From: Phyllobacterium bourgognense
GTDB lineage: Bacteria > Pseudomonadota > Alphaproteobacteria > Rhizobiales > Rhizobiaceae
Length of the DNA stretch: 64,000 nucleotides
NCBI RefSeq assembly: GCF_003337575.1
Contig: NZ_QPJM01000005.1
Span: 186,001-250,000, forward strand
Direction: 5' to 3'
The first letter of the stretch is position 1; each line of letters begins with the position of its first letter. The notes below the pieces were generated by a model. The model was not told the DNA's origin and did not search any database. It worked only from the letters and a program-made list of their open reading frames with translations. A program made the position numbers and the translations under genes. Positions 27,431-36,935 of the stretch are shown here, piece by piece.

Positions 27431-29260
27431 TTATTTTATGAACTGGATGGTCTTGTCAGCGTTTTTTGTGGCCACGGGATTGCTGGCGACCAAGTCTTCG
27501 GCAGGCTTGTCAACATCCAGCGACCAGATTTTAACAGTGCCAGGGTTCATTTTGTCCATAATTGTCGGGATGTCTTTTGTGTCCGCATCCTTGGGGGCAA
27601 CAAACGCATCTGTCTGATCGACGAGGATATCGCTCGTTTCCGGCTTTTCCGCATTCTGCTGGTTTTGATTGGCCGTATCCTGCTGGTTCTGACTAACGGA
27701 ATCGAGCGCGGGTATATCAGTGTAGTCCATCGTCCCCAATCTTTTTCCGATGCCCTTGGTCCAGTTCAGTTTCCAGACTTGGGTCTCACCGGTCGTGGAA
27801 CTATAGTACCCTTCATTGCGAATTGCATATTGGATGAAAGGTGTCGTTGCATAATTAGCGATGTCCAAATCCATGCCTGCGGCGATCAGGAAATCCAGCT
27901 TGAACTCCTGTTCGTCGAGTTCCTTGAAGCGGAGCGGATCCTTTTGGAGACTTGCCTCAAGATAATCGAGGCAGATATCGACGCCGAAGGGCAAGTCCTC
28001 TACGATCCTGTTGTTGAATTTGGTGGAAAGCAAATTGCCGTTTCTATCGAATGATTGCGCCTGCGATGAAGAGACATGTTCGATCAGAACCTTGAGTCCG
28101 CTTTTTTCGCTCAGCAAGCACTCCATAATCGGATTGCTCAGACCGGGATGAGCGGGATTCGGCATCAGTGCGTTGCCGTCATCGCACCTATAGTGCTTAA
28201 CAAACTCATCGATATAATCAATCGACGATACCGCCCGTTTGGGCCATATCATATAGGCGGGGCGGGGATATTTGCTGTCGTTGAGTGGCAAATTATGCGT
28301 ACATACAAGGTGATTGGACGCGTTATAGACAATGGTTCCATCTGCCCCAACCAGCCTATCGTCGGCACGCCTGGCATCGGGGTTTGGCTTCAGCATGGCT
28401 GTCGTGCCTGGCAGCAGCACGATCTGCCCGTATTTCTCTATGGGAAATTTCGAGATCAAAGTCCGGACGTTGCGCGTTACTGTGTTGAGACAGAGATTTG
28501 CCGCCACCTGCAATTCCGCTTCATTCACAAAGTCGCCAAACGGTACGTTCCAATAGAATTCCGGCGCAGTGAAGAAACTGACATCGAATTCCCTAGGCGA
28601 ATGCTTTTGAAAGGCCGTCACCATTGCCCGGTATAGCAGCGCAAAACGATTATCCAGGGCGCGCTTCAGATAAGTCTCGATGCCTTCGATAATGATGGTA
28701 TCCGGTATCGGAACACCGCCCCCCCATGTGGATTCAAGCGGTCCGCCCCCGCTCAATTCTGATCCATCGATCTTGGACCGTTCCTTGGCCAACCAAAGTT
28801 TTGCAGGATTGTCTACCTTGACCGAGCCCGGCGTTCCCTCCTCCACAGTACGGCGCGTGGAAACCTGTGTGAACGAATTATACTGCAGGCTGTAGATACC
28901 GACTTTCTTGGGCTTGGAGAGGGCAGGCGCTTTGTCCGGCACGTGGGCGACCTCGACCGAGCCGGTCGTCAGCGTGTCCGGTTTATTCTCCGGCAATTTC
29001 ACCGGATCAGTTGTGCTGAAGGGCGGAATTCTGAGGTTCAGACGCTTGGTTACCTCGATTTCTATTGCCTGTAGTTGTTCAGGTGAGAATGTGGATGCGT
29101 CGCCGATGAGCGTCTCACCGCTATTGTCACATCCGCCCAGCATCGCCAGGAGCGGCGCTGTCGGCAGATAGGCGCAGGCCTTCAAAATGCTCCGTCGCAT
29201 CGGGGAGGGCTGATCGATATCGCGAGCCGGCTGGCGGCCCGTTTCAAAAATGTCTTTCAT
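27431..29260 (-). CDS. Exported nitrilase-fold lipoprotein, unknown function
   Basis: A 609-residue protein I do not recognise as a named family. The N-terminus has an RR-containing signal (MRRSILKA from residue 21) and a lipobox MLGGC with Cys44, suggesting a Tat- or Sec-exported lipoprotein. The middle resembles the carbon-nitrogen hydrolase fold: Glu234 in FFTAPEFYW, Lys341 in YMIWPKRAV, Cys430 in FGVDICLDY followed by LDFLIAAG. That would be the complete Glu-Lys-Cys nitrilase triad, but spacing is much longer than in ordinary nitrilases. The C-terminal 90 residues are Asn/Gln-rich with a repeated NQQ pattern. GGAG seven bases before ATG supports the start. Function and substrate unknown. 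Confidence 0.75.
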   Translation of the reverse strand: MKDIFETGRQPARDIDQPSPMRRSILKACAYLPTAPLLAMLGGCDNSGETLIGDASTFSPEQLQAIEIEVTKRLNLRIPPFSTTDPVKLPENKPDTLTTGSVEVAHVPDKAPALSKPKKVGIYSLQYNSFTQVSTRRTVEEGTPGSVKVDNPAKLWLAKERSKIDGSELSGGGPLESTWGGGVPIPDTIIIEGIETYLKRALDNRFALLYRAMVTAFQKHSPREFDVSFFTAPEFYWNVPFGDFVNEAELQVAANLCLNTVTRNVRTLISKFPIEKYGQIVLLPGTTAMLKPNPDARRADDRLVGADGTIVYNASNHLVCTHNLPLNDSKYPRPAYMIWPKRAVSSIDYIDEFVKHYRCDDGNALMPNPAHPGLSNPIMECLLSEKSGLKVLIEHVSSSQAQSFDRNGNLLSTKFNNRIVEDLPFGVDICLDYLEASLQKDPLRFKELDEQEFKLDFLIAAGMDLDIANYATTPFIQYAIRNEGYYSSTTGETQVWKLNWTKGIGKRLGTMDYTDIPALDSVSQNQQDTANQNQQNAEKPETSDILVDQTDAFVAPKDADTKDIPTIMDKMNPGTVKIWSLDVDKPAEDLVASNPVATKNADKTIQFIK

Positions 29261-29546
29261 TATGAACTCCAGAGCAAAATTGCTGAAATATTGGTCGTAG
29301 CGTTTTGTGGTTTAATCGAACCACACGCTTTCTGAGCAAGTAACGTGCCAAGTGAACATACAGGGCCCGAATTTTGCGTCGCTCGAGCCGATTGACAAAT
29401 TCAAGCCAAGACGAGCCATTTGGACGCGTTAAATTCACGCCAACCGGCCAAAATCACCAAGCCACAGTTGTGATAGGGTGCAGCGGATGCCCAATGTTTA
29501 TTCGGCATTTCGAAAATGCCTAACAATGACGCATGAGAAATGGGTG

Positions 29547-30368
29547 CTATTTCGCTGTCTTGGCCTGCTGCCATAGCGCTTCCATCTCCTCAAGAGTTGC
29601 TGCATCAAGGGAGTGTTGCTGCTCAGCCAGTTTGCGTTCGATGTAATGGAAGCGTTTGCGGAACTTCTCGTTCGTGCCGCGCAGGGCGCTTTCGGGCTCC
29701 AGCTTCAAATGACGGCCGAGATTGACGAGCGCAAAAAGCAGGTCGCCATATTCTTCTTCGGTATCCTGACGATTGCCGCTGGCAATTGCTTCCTTCAACT
29801 CGCCGATTTCTTCCTCGATCTTGTCGAGAATAGGCGCAGCTTCGGACCAGTCAAAACCGACTTTCGCGGCTTTCTGCTGCAGTTTCAAGGCCCGCATCAG
29901 GGCGGGGAAGCCATTGGGAATATCGTCGAGAAAACCGTCCGCTTCGGCCAAACCTGGATTGAGCGCAGCGCGGCGTTCGCGGCGCTCGGCTTTTTCCTCG
30001 GCCTTGATCTTGTCCCACATGCCTTTGGCCATACCGGCGCCACGGGCAGCCTCTTCGCCGAAAACGTGCGGATGACGGCGGATCATCTTGTGGGTGATGG
30101 CCTGAACCACATCGCCAAAATCGAACGCCTTGAGCTCCTCGGCCATGCGAGCGTGGAAAACAACCTGCAGCAGCAGATCGCCGAGTTCCTCGCGCAGATC
30201 GTCGATGTCGTTGCGCTCGATGGCGTCAATGACTTCAAACGCTTCCTCAAGCGTGTACGGCGCGATGGATTTGAAATCCTGCTCCAGATCCCAGGGGCAG
30301 CCCGTTACCGGCGTCCGCAAGGCAGCCATGATCTCGAGCAAGCGGGTTAAGTCGCGTGATGGTTTCAT
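29547..30368 (-). CDS. mazG: Nucleoside triphosphate pyrophosphohydrolase MazG
   Basis: House-cleaning enzyme that hydrolyses (d)NTPs to monophosphates, 273 residues. Two MazG repeats are visible: the first with CPWDLEQDFKSIAPYTLEEAFE and ELGDLLLQVVFHARMA, the second with GELKEAIASGNRQ and EEYGDLLFALVNLGRHL. The acidic residues of both metal sites are kept. A TTG at 30386 could extend it by six residues; the ATG at 30368 fits the family N-terminus. It is followed on the same strand, after a promoter-sized gap, by the nitrilase-like gene. Confidence 0.93.
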   Translation of the reverse strand: MKPSRDLTRLLEIMAALRTPVTGCPWDLEQDFKSIAPYTLEEAFEVIDAIERNDIDDLREELGDLLLQVVFHARMAEELKAFDFGDVVQAITHKMIRRHPHVFGEEAARGAGMAKGMWDKIKAEEKAERRERRAALNPGLAEADGFLDDIPNGFPALMRALKLQQKAAKVGFDWSEAAPILDKIEEEIGELKEAIASGNRQDTEEEYGDLLFALVNLGRHLKLEPESALRGTNEKFRKRFHYIERKLAEQQHSLDAATLEEMEALWQQAKTAK

Positions 30369-30461
30369 AAGCGTAGAATAGGCCAAGTCATTGGCGGCGA
30401 ATATGACGAAGCGCTGCCATCAATTGCTTGTCCACAACGTGCACGCCGGCGGGCAGGCCTT

Positions 30462-30773
30462 CTATAATGATCTTGGCGGAATATAGAGGCAGATCGATCG
30501 CCTTGCCTTGGGGTCGGCGCCGACAGTACAGCGATGAAAAAACTGATCCTTTGATGGTTTGATGCGGCTATCACCGTAGGCGATCAGTTCCCCGGTAACG
30601 ACAACACGGTAGCCATTTGGCGTTTCCAGGATGGCGCCGTCCTTCTCCTGCCAACAGTCGGTCATGCTGCAACATTCAGCACCATAGGCCCAGCCAAGCG
30701 GGGCGTCGTGAGCAAACGCGGGAGCTGCGAAGAGCAGGGCAATGACAAGGACCTTGTGGCGTATGGCTGACAT
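30462..30773 (-). CDS. Small secreted hypothetical protein
   Basis: A 103-residue protein with a clear signal peptide: hydrophobic stretch VLVIALLFAAPAFA and a probable signal-peptidase site after AFA. The mature part of about 83 residues holds five Cys (CC pair, TDC, RC and IC), suggesting a periplasmic disulfide-linked fold. No domain recognised. The Shine-Dalgarno GGGAGG abuts the ATG unusually closely. It lies between the SixA-like gene and mazG, all on the minus strand. Confidence 0.7.
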   Translation of the reverse strand: MSAIRHKVLVIALLFAAPAFAHDAPLGWAYGAECCSMTDCWQEKDGAILETPNGYRVVVTGELIAYGDSRIKPSKDQFFHRCTVGADPKARRSICLYIPPRSL

Positions 30774-30830
30774 CCTCCCGCTCTTGTAGCTTGACGGATT
30801 TCACGCCGCCGCCTGCAGCAATGACACATA

Positions 30831-31367
30831 CTACACCAATCCGGATAAACCGCTGCTGATCGACTTCGGCGTCACGAACCGTTCGAGTTGGCCGGTGCTT
30901 TCGGATACGACATTCCACTTGCTGGCTTCGAAGTCGATCACCACAAGCGCCGCAGTTGGGTATTTTTGTTGCAATCGAGACAGATTTTTCTGGCTTCCCG
31001 TTCTGATCAGTTTGAGAGCAAGCTGATGGAGTCCGGGATTATGTCCGACGACCAGCAACGCCTTAACATCAGGTGGCGTCTCGTGGATGACGTCAAGGAT
31101 CGCCTTGGCGGAAGCATCGTAGAGGCGCGGCTCGTCGATCTGCATTATGTCCTTCGTGAAAACAGCTCGGATCAGTTCCCATGTTTCCATGGTACGACGG
31201 GCTGTTGATATCATGGCAAGGTCGGGTAAAAGTCCTTGTTCCACCATGTAGATGCCCATCAACGGGCAGTCCCGACGGCCGCGTTCCGCAAGCGGGCGCG
31301 CATGGTCGTCAACGTTGTCGGGCCTGTCCGACTTGGCATGGCGAAGAAGCATTAGCCTGCGCATCAT
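30831..31367 (-). CDS. SixA-type histidine phosphatase
   Basis: A 178-residue histidine phosphatase superfamily protein. The catalytic RHG-like motif is LLRHAKSDR at the N-terminus and the second catalytic His is in LLVVGHNPGLH. The size and the RHAKS motif match SixA phosphohistidine phosphatases, which in E. coli act on the PTS; here the target is not shown. Two consecutive ATGs start the frame. It reads divergently from the CYTH-CHAD gene, 131 bases away. Confidence 0.87.
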   Translation of the reverse strand: MMRRLMLLRHAKSDRPDNVDDHARPLAERGRRDCPLMGIYMVEQGLLPDLAMISTARRTMETWELIRAVFTKDIMQIDEPRLYDASAKAILDVIHETPPDVKALLVVGHNPGLHQLALKLIRTGSQKNLSRLQQKYPTAALVVIDFEASKWNVVSESTGQLERFVTPKSISSGLSGLV

Positions 31368-31498
31368 CAGTCTTACCGCGCTGGTTGAGATCGCGACTAT
31401 CGACCCAAACAGGAAAGGCTGAATGCATCTACCAATATGAGTCCTGGAGGATAATATAGGATTGAGTTGGGAAGGAAATAAGAAAGGCGTTTTACAGG

Positions 31499-33094
31499 AT
31501 GATCGCGGTGGATCATGGTAAGGAGAAGCGAGCGAGCATCAAGGATGTCGATGTTGCCTCTCCACCGGCTCCGGTCGAAGTTGAACTGAAGCTGCGTGCC
31601 TCTCCAGGTTCGCTCGACCAGATTCGAACATCCACTGTTATTCTGCAAGATTCCCGGAACAAGGGTACGATCCGCCGGTTGGAAACAACGTATTACGATA
31701 CGGCTGACCATAAGTTGTTTGGCGCCGGCATTTCCCTGCGAGTTCGGCGCAGCGGCAAGTACCTGGTGCAAACCATCAAGCGAGTGTCCATCGATGATCC
31801 ACTGACACGCCAGGAATGGGAAGCGCCGGTCAGGACCTTGGCCCCGGATCTCGGAGCGCTGCCAGCGTCGGAAATCGATGGGATTTTCGATAGAATCGCT
31901 GTCGATCAACTCGTGCCGATCTTTGTGACCAAGGTTCGCCGGCATCGGGTTGTTGTCGATGTGTCTGAGGGGCAGATCGAGGTTGCGTTCGACGATGGCG
32001 TGGTGGAGGCCGGACCGCAACGGAAACCGCTATGCGAGGTCGAACTTGAATTGAAACAGGGCAGGGCAGCAGCGCTCTACCAACTAGGCCTCGGCTTGAT
32101 GGATATTTCGCCGCTGCGACTTGAAACCCAGAGCAAGTCCGCGCGTGGCTATGCACTCGCGCTCGCGATTGATCCGGTGGCTGTGAAGGCGTCCTCGTCT
32201 AATCTCGATTGTCAGGATACCGTGGATGAAGGTATCGCCAAACTCCTGTCGAGCTGCCAACAACAGATACTGGCAAACCTGTCTCCGGCAGAGAATGGCG
32301 GCGAACCTGAAGGCGTCCATCAGTTGCGTGTGGCGCTACGACGTCTGCGAACGGCCTTGTATTTTTTACGGCGCGAGTTTGAGACGCCATCACTGCAGGC
32401 ACTCGATACCGAGGCGAGGCGGTTCGCACGAACATTGGGACCAGCACGCAACTGGGATGTCTTTATCGACTCAACGCTCGCCGATATCGAGAAGACCAAT
32501 CTGCCGGACATCGACTTCTCCAGCTTGCGCGACGCAAGCGCGCCCTTCCGGAATGAGGGCTATGGCATTGTGCGCGATAATATCGCTGACTCGCAAACCA
32601 ACCGTTTTCTTTTGTCACTGGGGCTCGTGATTCAGCGGAAAAGCTGGCGAAACGAGGTTGCCAGCGACGATCTGCGGACACTTGCCGAGCCACTTACGAA
32701 ATTTGCGTCCAAAGTTCTCACGCGTATCGAGCGAAAGGCACTCAAGCGCGGGCGGCATTTTCGCCATCTTCAACCTGAAGCGCGGCACAAGCTGCGACTG
32801 ACCTTGAAGAAACTGCGCTATGCTACAGAGTTCTTTTTGCCACTTTTTGCAAACCGGGCATCGACCGGAAAATATCTCAAGCAGCTGTCTCGACTGCAGG
32901 ATGTTCTGGGCGAAGCCAACGACATCAGAACTTCGCGAACACTTCTGTCGAATATCCGGGAACGTGCGGAAAGTCCTGACCTGCATCGTGCCATTGGCGC
33001 TGTGATCGGCTGGCAGGGACATCTCGAAACGACGAGTGCCAGCCGGATGAACACCAGGTGGGGCAAGTTCAAACGGACCGCACAATTCTGGTAA
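31499..33094 (+). CDS. CYTH-CHAD domain protein (inorganic triphosphatase-like)
   Basis: A 531-residue two-domain protein. The N-terminal CYTH domain (about 25-215) has the EVELKLRA signature (ExExK) and the Arg/Lys/Glu tunnel residues, as in inorganic triphosphatases such as YgiF. The C-terminal CHAD domain (about 235-520) is helical with conserved His and Arg segments (VHQLRVALRRLRTALYFLR, RHKLRLTLKKLRYATEFF), a polyphosphate-binding feature. Expected role: triphosphate or polyphosphate metabolism in the cytoplasm. AAGGAAATAAG lies some distance upstream of the ATG; start moderately certain. Confidence 0.9.
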   Translation: MIAVDHGKEKRASIKDVDVASPPAPVEVELKLRASPGSLDQIRTSTVILQDSRNKGTIRRLETTYYDTADHKLFGAGISLRVRRSGKYLVQTIKRVSIDDPLTRQEWEAPVRTLAPDLGALPASEIDGIFDRIAVDQLVPIFVTKVRRHRVVVDVSEGQIEVAFDDGVVEAGPQRKPLCEVELELKQGRAAALYQLGLGLMDISPLRLETQSKSARGYALALAIDPVAVKASSSNLDCQDTVDEGIAKLLSSCQQQILANLSPAENGGEPEGVHQLRVALRRLRTALYFLRREFETPSLQALDTEARRFARTLGPARNWDVFIDSTLADIEKTNLPDIDFSSLRDASAPFRNEGYGIVRDNIADSQTNRFLLSLGLVIQRKSWRNEVASDDLRTLAEPLTKFASKVLTRIERKALKRGRHFRHLQPEARHKLRLTLKKLRYATEFFLPLFANRASTGKYLKQLSRLQDVLGEANDIRTSRTLLSNIRERAESPDLHRAIGAVIGWQGHLETTSASRMNTRWGKFKRTAQFW

Positions 33095-33217
33095 GTCCAG
33101 CGAATCTGCATCTTCGTATTGGGCGAAGCGCCCATGTATGTTGTGTGAGCGAGACACTACCAATTGAGATTGCATAAGATAGATTATGGAACTGTACCAT
33201 GTGGGCAAACAGGCAAT

Positions 33218-33688
33218 TCAGCCCGCAATATCGGCGATTTGCGCCTTTGCAGCTTTGGCCAATGCCTCTGGTTCGCTGGGGAAAACGAAGTTGGTTCCCC
33301 CGGCTGCAGCCCACACCACATCGAACTGCATGAGGCTTTCGTCGGCATAAGCCTTGATATCGATCAGATGTCCCAGTGGTGAAACGCCGCCAATGGCAAA
33401 ACCTGTTTCCTTGCGGATATATTTGGGATCAGCCCTGTGCAATGCCTCGCCGGTCAGCCTGGCAGCTTTGACGAGATCGAGCTTCCGCGGACCCGAAACG
33501 AGAAACAGATAAAGGTTGTGCGTATCAGCGCCTTGAAAAATCAAGGATTTGACGATCTGCTCAACGGTGACGCCGCACTGGATCGCCGCGTCTTCAGCCG
33601 TATGGGTCGAATCGGACATTTGACGAATTTCGATATCAAGTCCGGCCGCATGCGCCGCCTGACGGACACGCTCGACACTTTTGCTCAT
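33218..33688 (-). CDS. YbaK/EbsC-family aminoacyl-tRNA deacylase
   Basis: A 156-residue stand-alone trans-editing domain like YbaK/ProX, which hydrolyses mischarged tRNAs. Family segments are IVKSLIFQG, LFLVSGPRKLDLVKAARL, the GFAIGGVSPLGH loop and a C-terminal WAAAGGTNFVF. Which amino acid it edits cannot be read. It overlaps the preceding MBL gene by four bases, which makes it the last gene of the rlpA-to-ybaK operon. A small hairpin (33120-33134) separates it from the convergent CYTH-CHAD gene. Confidence 0.88.
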   Translation of the reverse strand: MSKSVERVRQAAHAAGLDIEIRQMSDSTHTAEDAAIQCGVTVEQIVKSLIFQGADTHNLYLFLVSGPRKLDLVKAARLTGEALHRADPKYIRKETGFAIGGVSPLGHLIDIKAYADESLMQFDVVWAAAGGTNFVFPSEPEALAKAAKAQIADIAG

Positions 33689-34494
33689 AGCTCGACCTCA
33701 AATGACAAACCATCATAGGCCGGCTCGACGTTGTCCGGAGTCTCGCGCAGCACAGTTCCATAATCCAGAGGTATGTGCATATGGGTCAAAATAGCTCGAC
33801 GAGGCTTGAGCTTTCCAATCCATTCTATTGATTCATTTAATGAAAAATGGCTTGGGTGTGTTCTGTATTGGAGAGCATCGATGACCAACGTATCGAGATC
33901 GAAGAGTTGCGCTGCAGTCGTATCGGGAAATGCACTGACATCCGAGCAATAGGCCACATCGGCAATCCGGAACGCCAAAGAAAGAATATCGCCATGGATC
34001 TGCGGTAACGGCAGAAAGCGTATCGCGCCGCCTGGCCCGTCAATCTCGAAGGCTTCGTGATGGATAATCTCGTGCGGTCGCAAGATTGGCGGATAACTCG
34101 AACCTTCCGGGGTTCTGAAGCAATAGCCAAAACCTTCCATCAGGCGCCGCTGTGTCATCGCATCAGCATAAATGTCCACCAAATCGCGGCGATCGATGAC
34201 GAATGTGCGCAGATCGTCCAAACCGTGGATATGGTCAGCATGCGCATGTGTATAGACAACCGCGTCGAGCTTTCCAGAACCGAAATCGATCATCTGCGAG
34301 CGAAAATCCGGTCCCGTGTCGATGATCACGGTCGTCACACCGCCATGATGCGCAATACGCTCAACCAGCATGGCTGCTCGCCGGCGCTTGTTCTTTGGCT
34401 CGTTCGGATCACAACTGCCCCAATCGCCATTGATGCGTGGCGTGCCCGGAGACGAACCGCAACCAAGAATGGTGAAACGCAAGCGATCAGGCAT
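33685..34494 (-). CDS. MBL-fold hydrolase, PhnP-like
   Basis: A 269-residue metallo-beta-lactamase-fold protein. Visible motifs are LGCGSSPGTPRINGDWG at the N-terminus (the Gly/Pro-rich start of PhnP and RNase-Z-like enzymes), the metal motif THAHADHIHG, IDTGPDFR, YCSDVSAFP and the late LTHMHIPLDY. Its position beside tatD is conserved in Rhizobiales. PhnP itself cleaves cyclic ribose phosphates, but the substrate here is unknown. A TTG or ATG at 34509 is an alternative start; either way it overlaps the tatD stop. Confidence 0.88.
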   Translation of the reverse strand: MPDRLRFTILGCGSSPGTPRINGDWGSCDPNEPKNKRRRAAMLVERIAHHGGVTTVIIDTGPDFRSQMIDFGSGKLDAVVYTHAHADHIHGLDDLRTFVIDRRDLVDIYADAMTQRRLMEGFGYCFRTPEGSSYPPILRPHEIIHHEAFEIDGPGGAIRFLPLPQIHGDILSLAFRIADVAYCSDVSAFPDTTAAQLFDLDTLVIDALQYRTHPSHFSLNESIEWIGKLKPRRAILTHMHIPLDYGTVLRETPDNVEPAYDGLSFEVEL

Positions 34495-35287
34495 TTGTGG
34501 TTCCAGCACTTGGCCTTGGCATCTTGGTGAACAGGCGGAATACGTTGTCGGTTGTTATTTTGCCGATCTCGTCTTCACTCACGCCAATCGTCTCGGCCAG
34601 CACAGCCGCCGTATGCCGGACAAAGCTTGGCTCATTGCGGTGGCCGCGATGCGGCATCGGCGCAAGATATGGCGCATCTGTCTCGACCAGGAGCCGATCT
34701 CGCGGCACGTTTTTGGCGATTTCACGTATCTCGGGTGAATTCTTGAATGTCAAAATACCCGAGAACGACACATAGCCGCCGAGTTCTACGCCCACTCGCG
34801 CCAGTTCCGCACCGGACGAAAAGCAGTGCAAGATGAAAGGGAAGGCGCCCTTCCCTGTTTCTTCCGTCAGGATTGAAATCATATCATCATCGGCAGCGCG
34901 GGCGTGGATGACCAATGGCAGGCCCGTGGCGCGGGAAGCGGCAATATGAGTGCGAAAACCCTGCGCTTGCGCTTCCGGAGGCGCATAGTCGTAATGGTAG
35001 TCAAGTCCGGCTTCGCCGATAGCGACCACCTTCGGATGCTCCGACAAGCGGATCAGGTCGTTCGCCGTCACATCGAGCTCTTCATGCGCATTGTTGGGGT
35101 GCGTTCCAACCGATGCGTAGACGCTGTCATACTGCTCCGCGATCTTTATGATATCGCCAAAGCGTCGGACGCGTGTGCAAATCGTAACCAGCCGCGTGAT
35201 GTTATAATCCAGCGCCCGCTGAACGATGGCATCCCGTTCCTCGGTAAAATCCGCAAAATCGAGGTGGCAATGACTATCGACAAGCAT
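34487..35287 (-). CDS. tatD: TatD-family deoxyribonuclease
   Basis: Metal-dependent hydrolase of the TatD family, 266 residues, TIM barrel. The N-terminal metal motif is DSHCHLDF (HxH), followed by GEAGLDYHYD with the metal Glu, IHARAADDD, HCFSSGAE and the late ETDAPYLAP with metal Asp. Family members show 3'-5' exonuclease activity. It begins four bases after metG ends and overlaps the MBL gene, so it is in the middle of a long operon. Confidence 0.94.
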   Translation of the reverse strand: MLVDSHCHLDFADFTEERDAIVQRALDYNITRLVTICTRVRRFGDIIKIAEQYDSVYASVGTHPNNAHEELDVTANDLIRLSEHPKVVAIGEAGLDYHYDYAPPEAQAQGFRTHIAASRATGLPLVIHARAADDDMISILTEETGKGAFPFILHCFSSGAELARVGVELGGYVSFSGILTFKNSPEIREIAKNVPRDRLLVETDAPYLAPMPHRGHRNEPSFVRHTAAVLAETIGVSEDEIGKITTDNVFRLFTKMPRPSAGTTNA

Positions 35288-35291
35288 GGAA

Positions 35292-36839
35292 CTAGTCTGC
35301 TTTTTCTGCTTCGACGTAACGCGGAAAGATCGGCTGCGGTGCCGGGAGATCGGTGCCAGGTATCAATTCGCTGGCTTTCAGATCGGCAAAATCCCGCTTG
35401 TCCGCCGGCACAGCAAGAATATCGAGCAGCTTGGCCGCTGATCCCGGTATGAACGGCTGACAAAGAATGCCAACACGGCGGATGACTTCCGCCGTCACGT
35501 AGAGCACCGTTTCCATGCGTGCCGGATCCGTTTTCTTGAGCGCCCACGGTTCCTGTGCGGCGAAATAACGGTTGGCTTCAGCCACGACGCCGAAGATCGC
35601 CGCCAGCGCCTGATGGAGTGCTTGGTTGCCAACCGCCTTGCGGGCGGTATCCAGCGCCGCGACGGCCTGATCGAGAATAGCCTTATCCGTGTCGGTCAAT
35701 GCACCTGGCTGTGGAACCTTGGCATCGCAGTTCTTTGCGATCATCGACAACGAACGCTGCGCCAGATTGCCGAGATCATTGGCGAGGTCGGCGTTCGTCC
35801 GATTGACGATAGCCTCATGGCTATAATTGCCATCCTGACCAAACGGAATTTCCCGCAGCAGGAAATAGCGCAATTGATCGAGACCGTAATGCTCCACCAA
35901 CGCAGTCGGATCAATGACGTTGCCAACCGATTTTGACATTTTCTCGCCGCGATTGAACACAAAGCCATGGCCGAAAACGCGCTTCGGCAGTTCGATGCCA
36001 GCGGACCATAGAAAAGCTGGCCAATAGACAGAGTGGAAGCGGATAATATCCTTGCCGATGATATGAACATCAGCAGGCCAATAACGCCAACGCTCGGCGT
36101 TTTCATCCGGATAACCCGCGGCGGTGATGTAATTCGTCAGCGCATCGACCCAAACATACATGACGTGTTTTTCATCGCCCGGAACCGGAACACCCCAATC
36201 AAAGGTAGTGCGGGAGATCGAAAGGTCTTTCAATCCCGACTTGACGAAGGAGACGACCTCGTTGCGGCGCTCATCCGGGCCGATAAACTCGGGATTTTCG
36301 CTATAGAGTTTGAGCAAACGGTCCTGATAGGCCGACAGGCGGAAGAAGTAACTCTCTTCTTCCAGCCATTCGACCGGAGCGCCACTTGGCGCATAGCGCA
36401 CATTGTCGGCACGCAGTTCCGTCTCTTCTTCCTGAAAATAGGCTTCGTCACGCACCGAATACCATCCGGCGTAACCGCCTTTGTAGATATCCCCTGCATC
36501 AGCCATCTTCTGCCAGATTGCCTGCGACGATTTATAGTGCCGCTCTTCTGTTGTGCGAATGTAATCATCAAATGACGCATTCAAAAGATAGCCCATATCA
36601 CGGAAAAGCTTGGCATTCCTGTCCGCAAGTTCACGCGGAGTAATGCCTTCTTTGCGCGCTGCCTGTAGCATCTTGATGCCATGTTCGTCCGTGCCGCTGA
36701 GGAACATGACGTCCTTGCCGTCATGGCGGTTAAACCGGGCGATCGCATCGGTGGCAATTACCTCATAGGCATGGCCGATATGCGGGCTCCCGTTCGGGTA
36801 GGCGATGGCAGTTGTGATGTAAAATGTTTCGCGGCTCAT
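35292..36839 (-). CDS. metG: Methionyl-tRNA synthetase
   Basis: Charges tRNA-Met, 515 residues, class I. It has the HIGH motif as [12 protein letters not shown] and KMSKS as [11 protein letters not shown], with GTDEHGIK and the anticodon-binding region in the C-terminal third. There is no Cys-rich zinc knuckle and no C-terminal dimer domain, which fits the short alphaproteobacterial form. The frame is open 28 codons further upstream (to 36923), but the ATG at 36839 begins the usual [17 protein letters not shown]. It sits between holB and tatD in the operon. Confidence 0.95.
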   Translation of the reverse strand: MSRETFYITTAIAYPNGSPHIGHAYEVIATDAIARFNRHDGKDVMFLSGTDEHGIKMLQAARKEGITPRELADRNAKLFRDMGYLLNASFDDYIRTTEERHYKSSQAIWQKMADAGDIYKGGYAGWYSVRDEAYFQEEETELRADNVRYAPSGAPVEWLEEESYFFRLSAYQDRLLKLYSENPEFIGPDERRNEVVSFVKSGLKDLSISRTTFDWGVPVPGDEKHVMYVWVDALTNYITAAGYPDENAERWRYWPADVHIIGKDIIRFHSVYWPAFLWSAGIELPKRVFGHGFVFNRGEKMSKSVGNVIDPTALVEHYGLDQLRYFLLREIPFGQDGNYSHEAIVNRTNADLANDLGNLAQRSLSMIAKNCDAKVPQPGALTDTDKAILDQAVAALDTARKAVGNQALHQALAAIFGVVAEANRYFAAQEPWALKKTDPARMETVLYVTAEVIRRVGILCQPFIPGSAAKLLDILAVPADKRDFADLKASELIPGTDLPAPQPIFPRYVEAEKAD

Positions 36840-36935
36840 GCGTGACCTGATTTCGTCTTTGGTTTGGGCATCTTGGGAAAAAAACGTCTGGCTGACATAA
36901 CGCAAGTCGGACCTGATTGCCATACCGGCAGACCT

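Noticed and set aside
27378-27617. Plus-strand 79-codon frame after hflX
   Set aside because: It overlaps the C-terminal coding part of the minus-strand nitrilase-like gene and has no ribosome site.
36033-36575. Plus-strand 180-codon frame inside metG
   Set aside because: It is antisense to the catalytic domain of metG and has no supporting signals.
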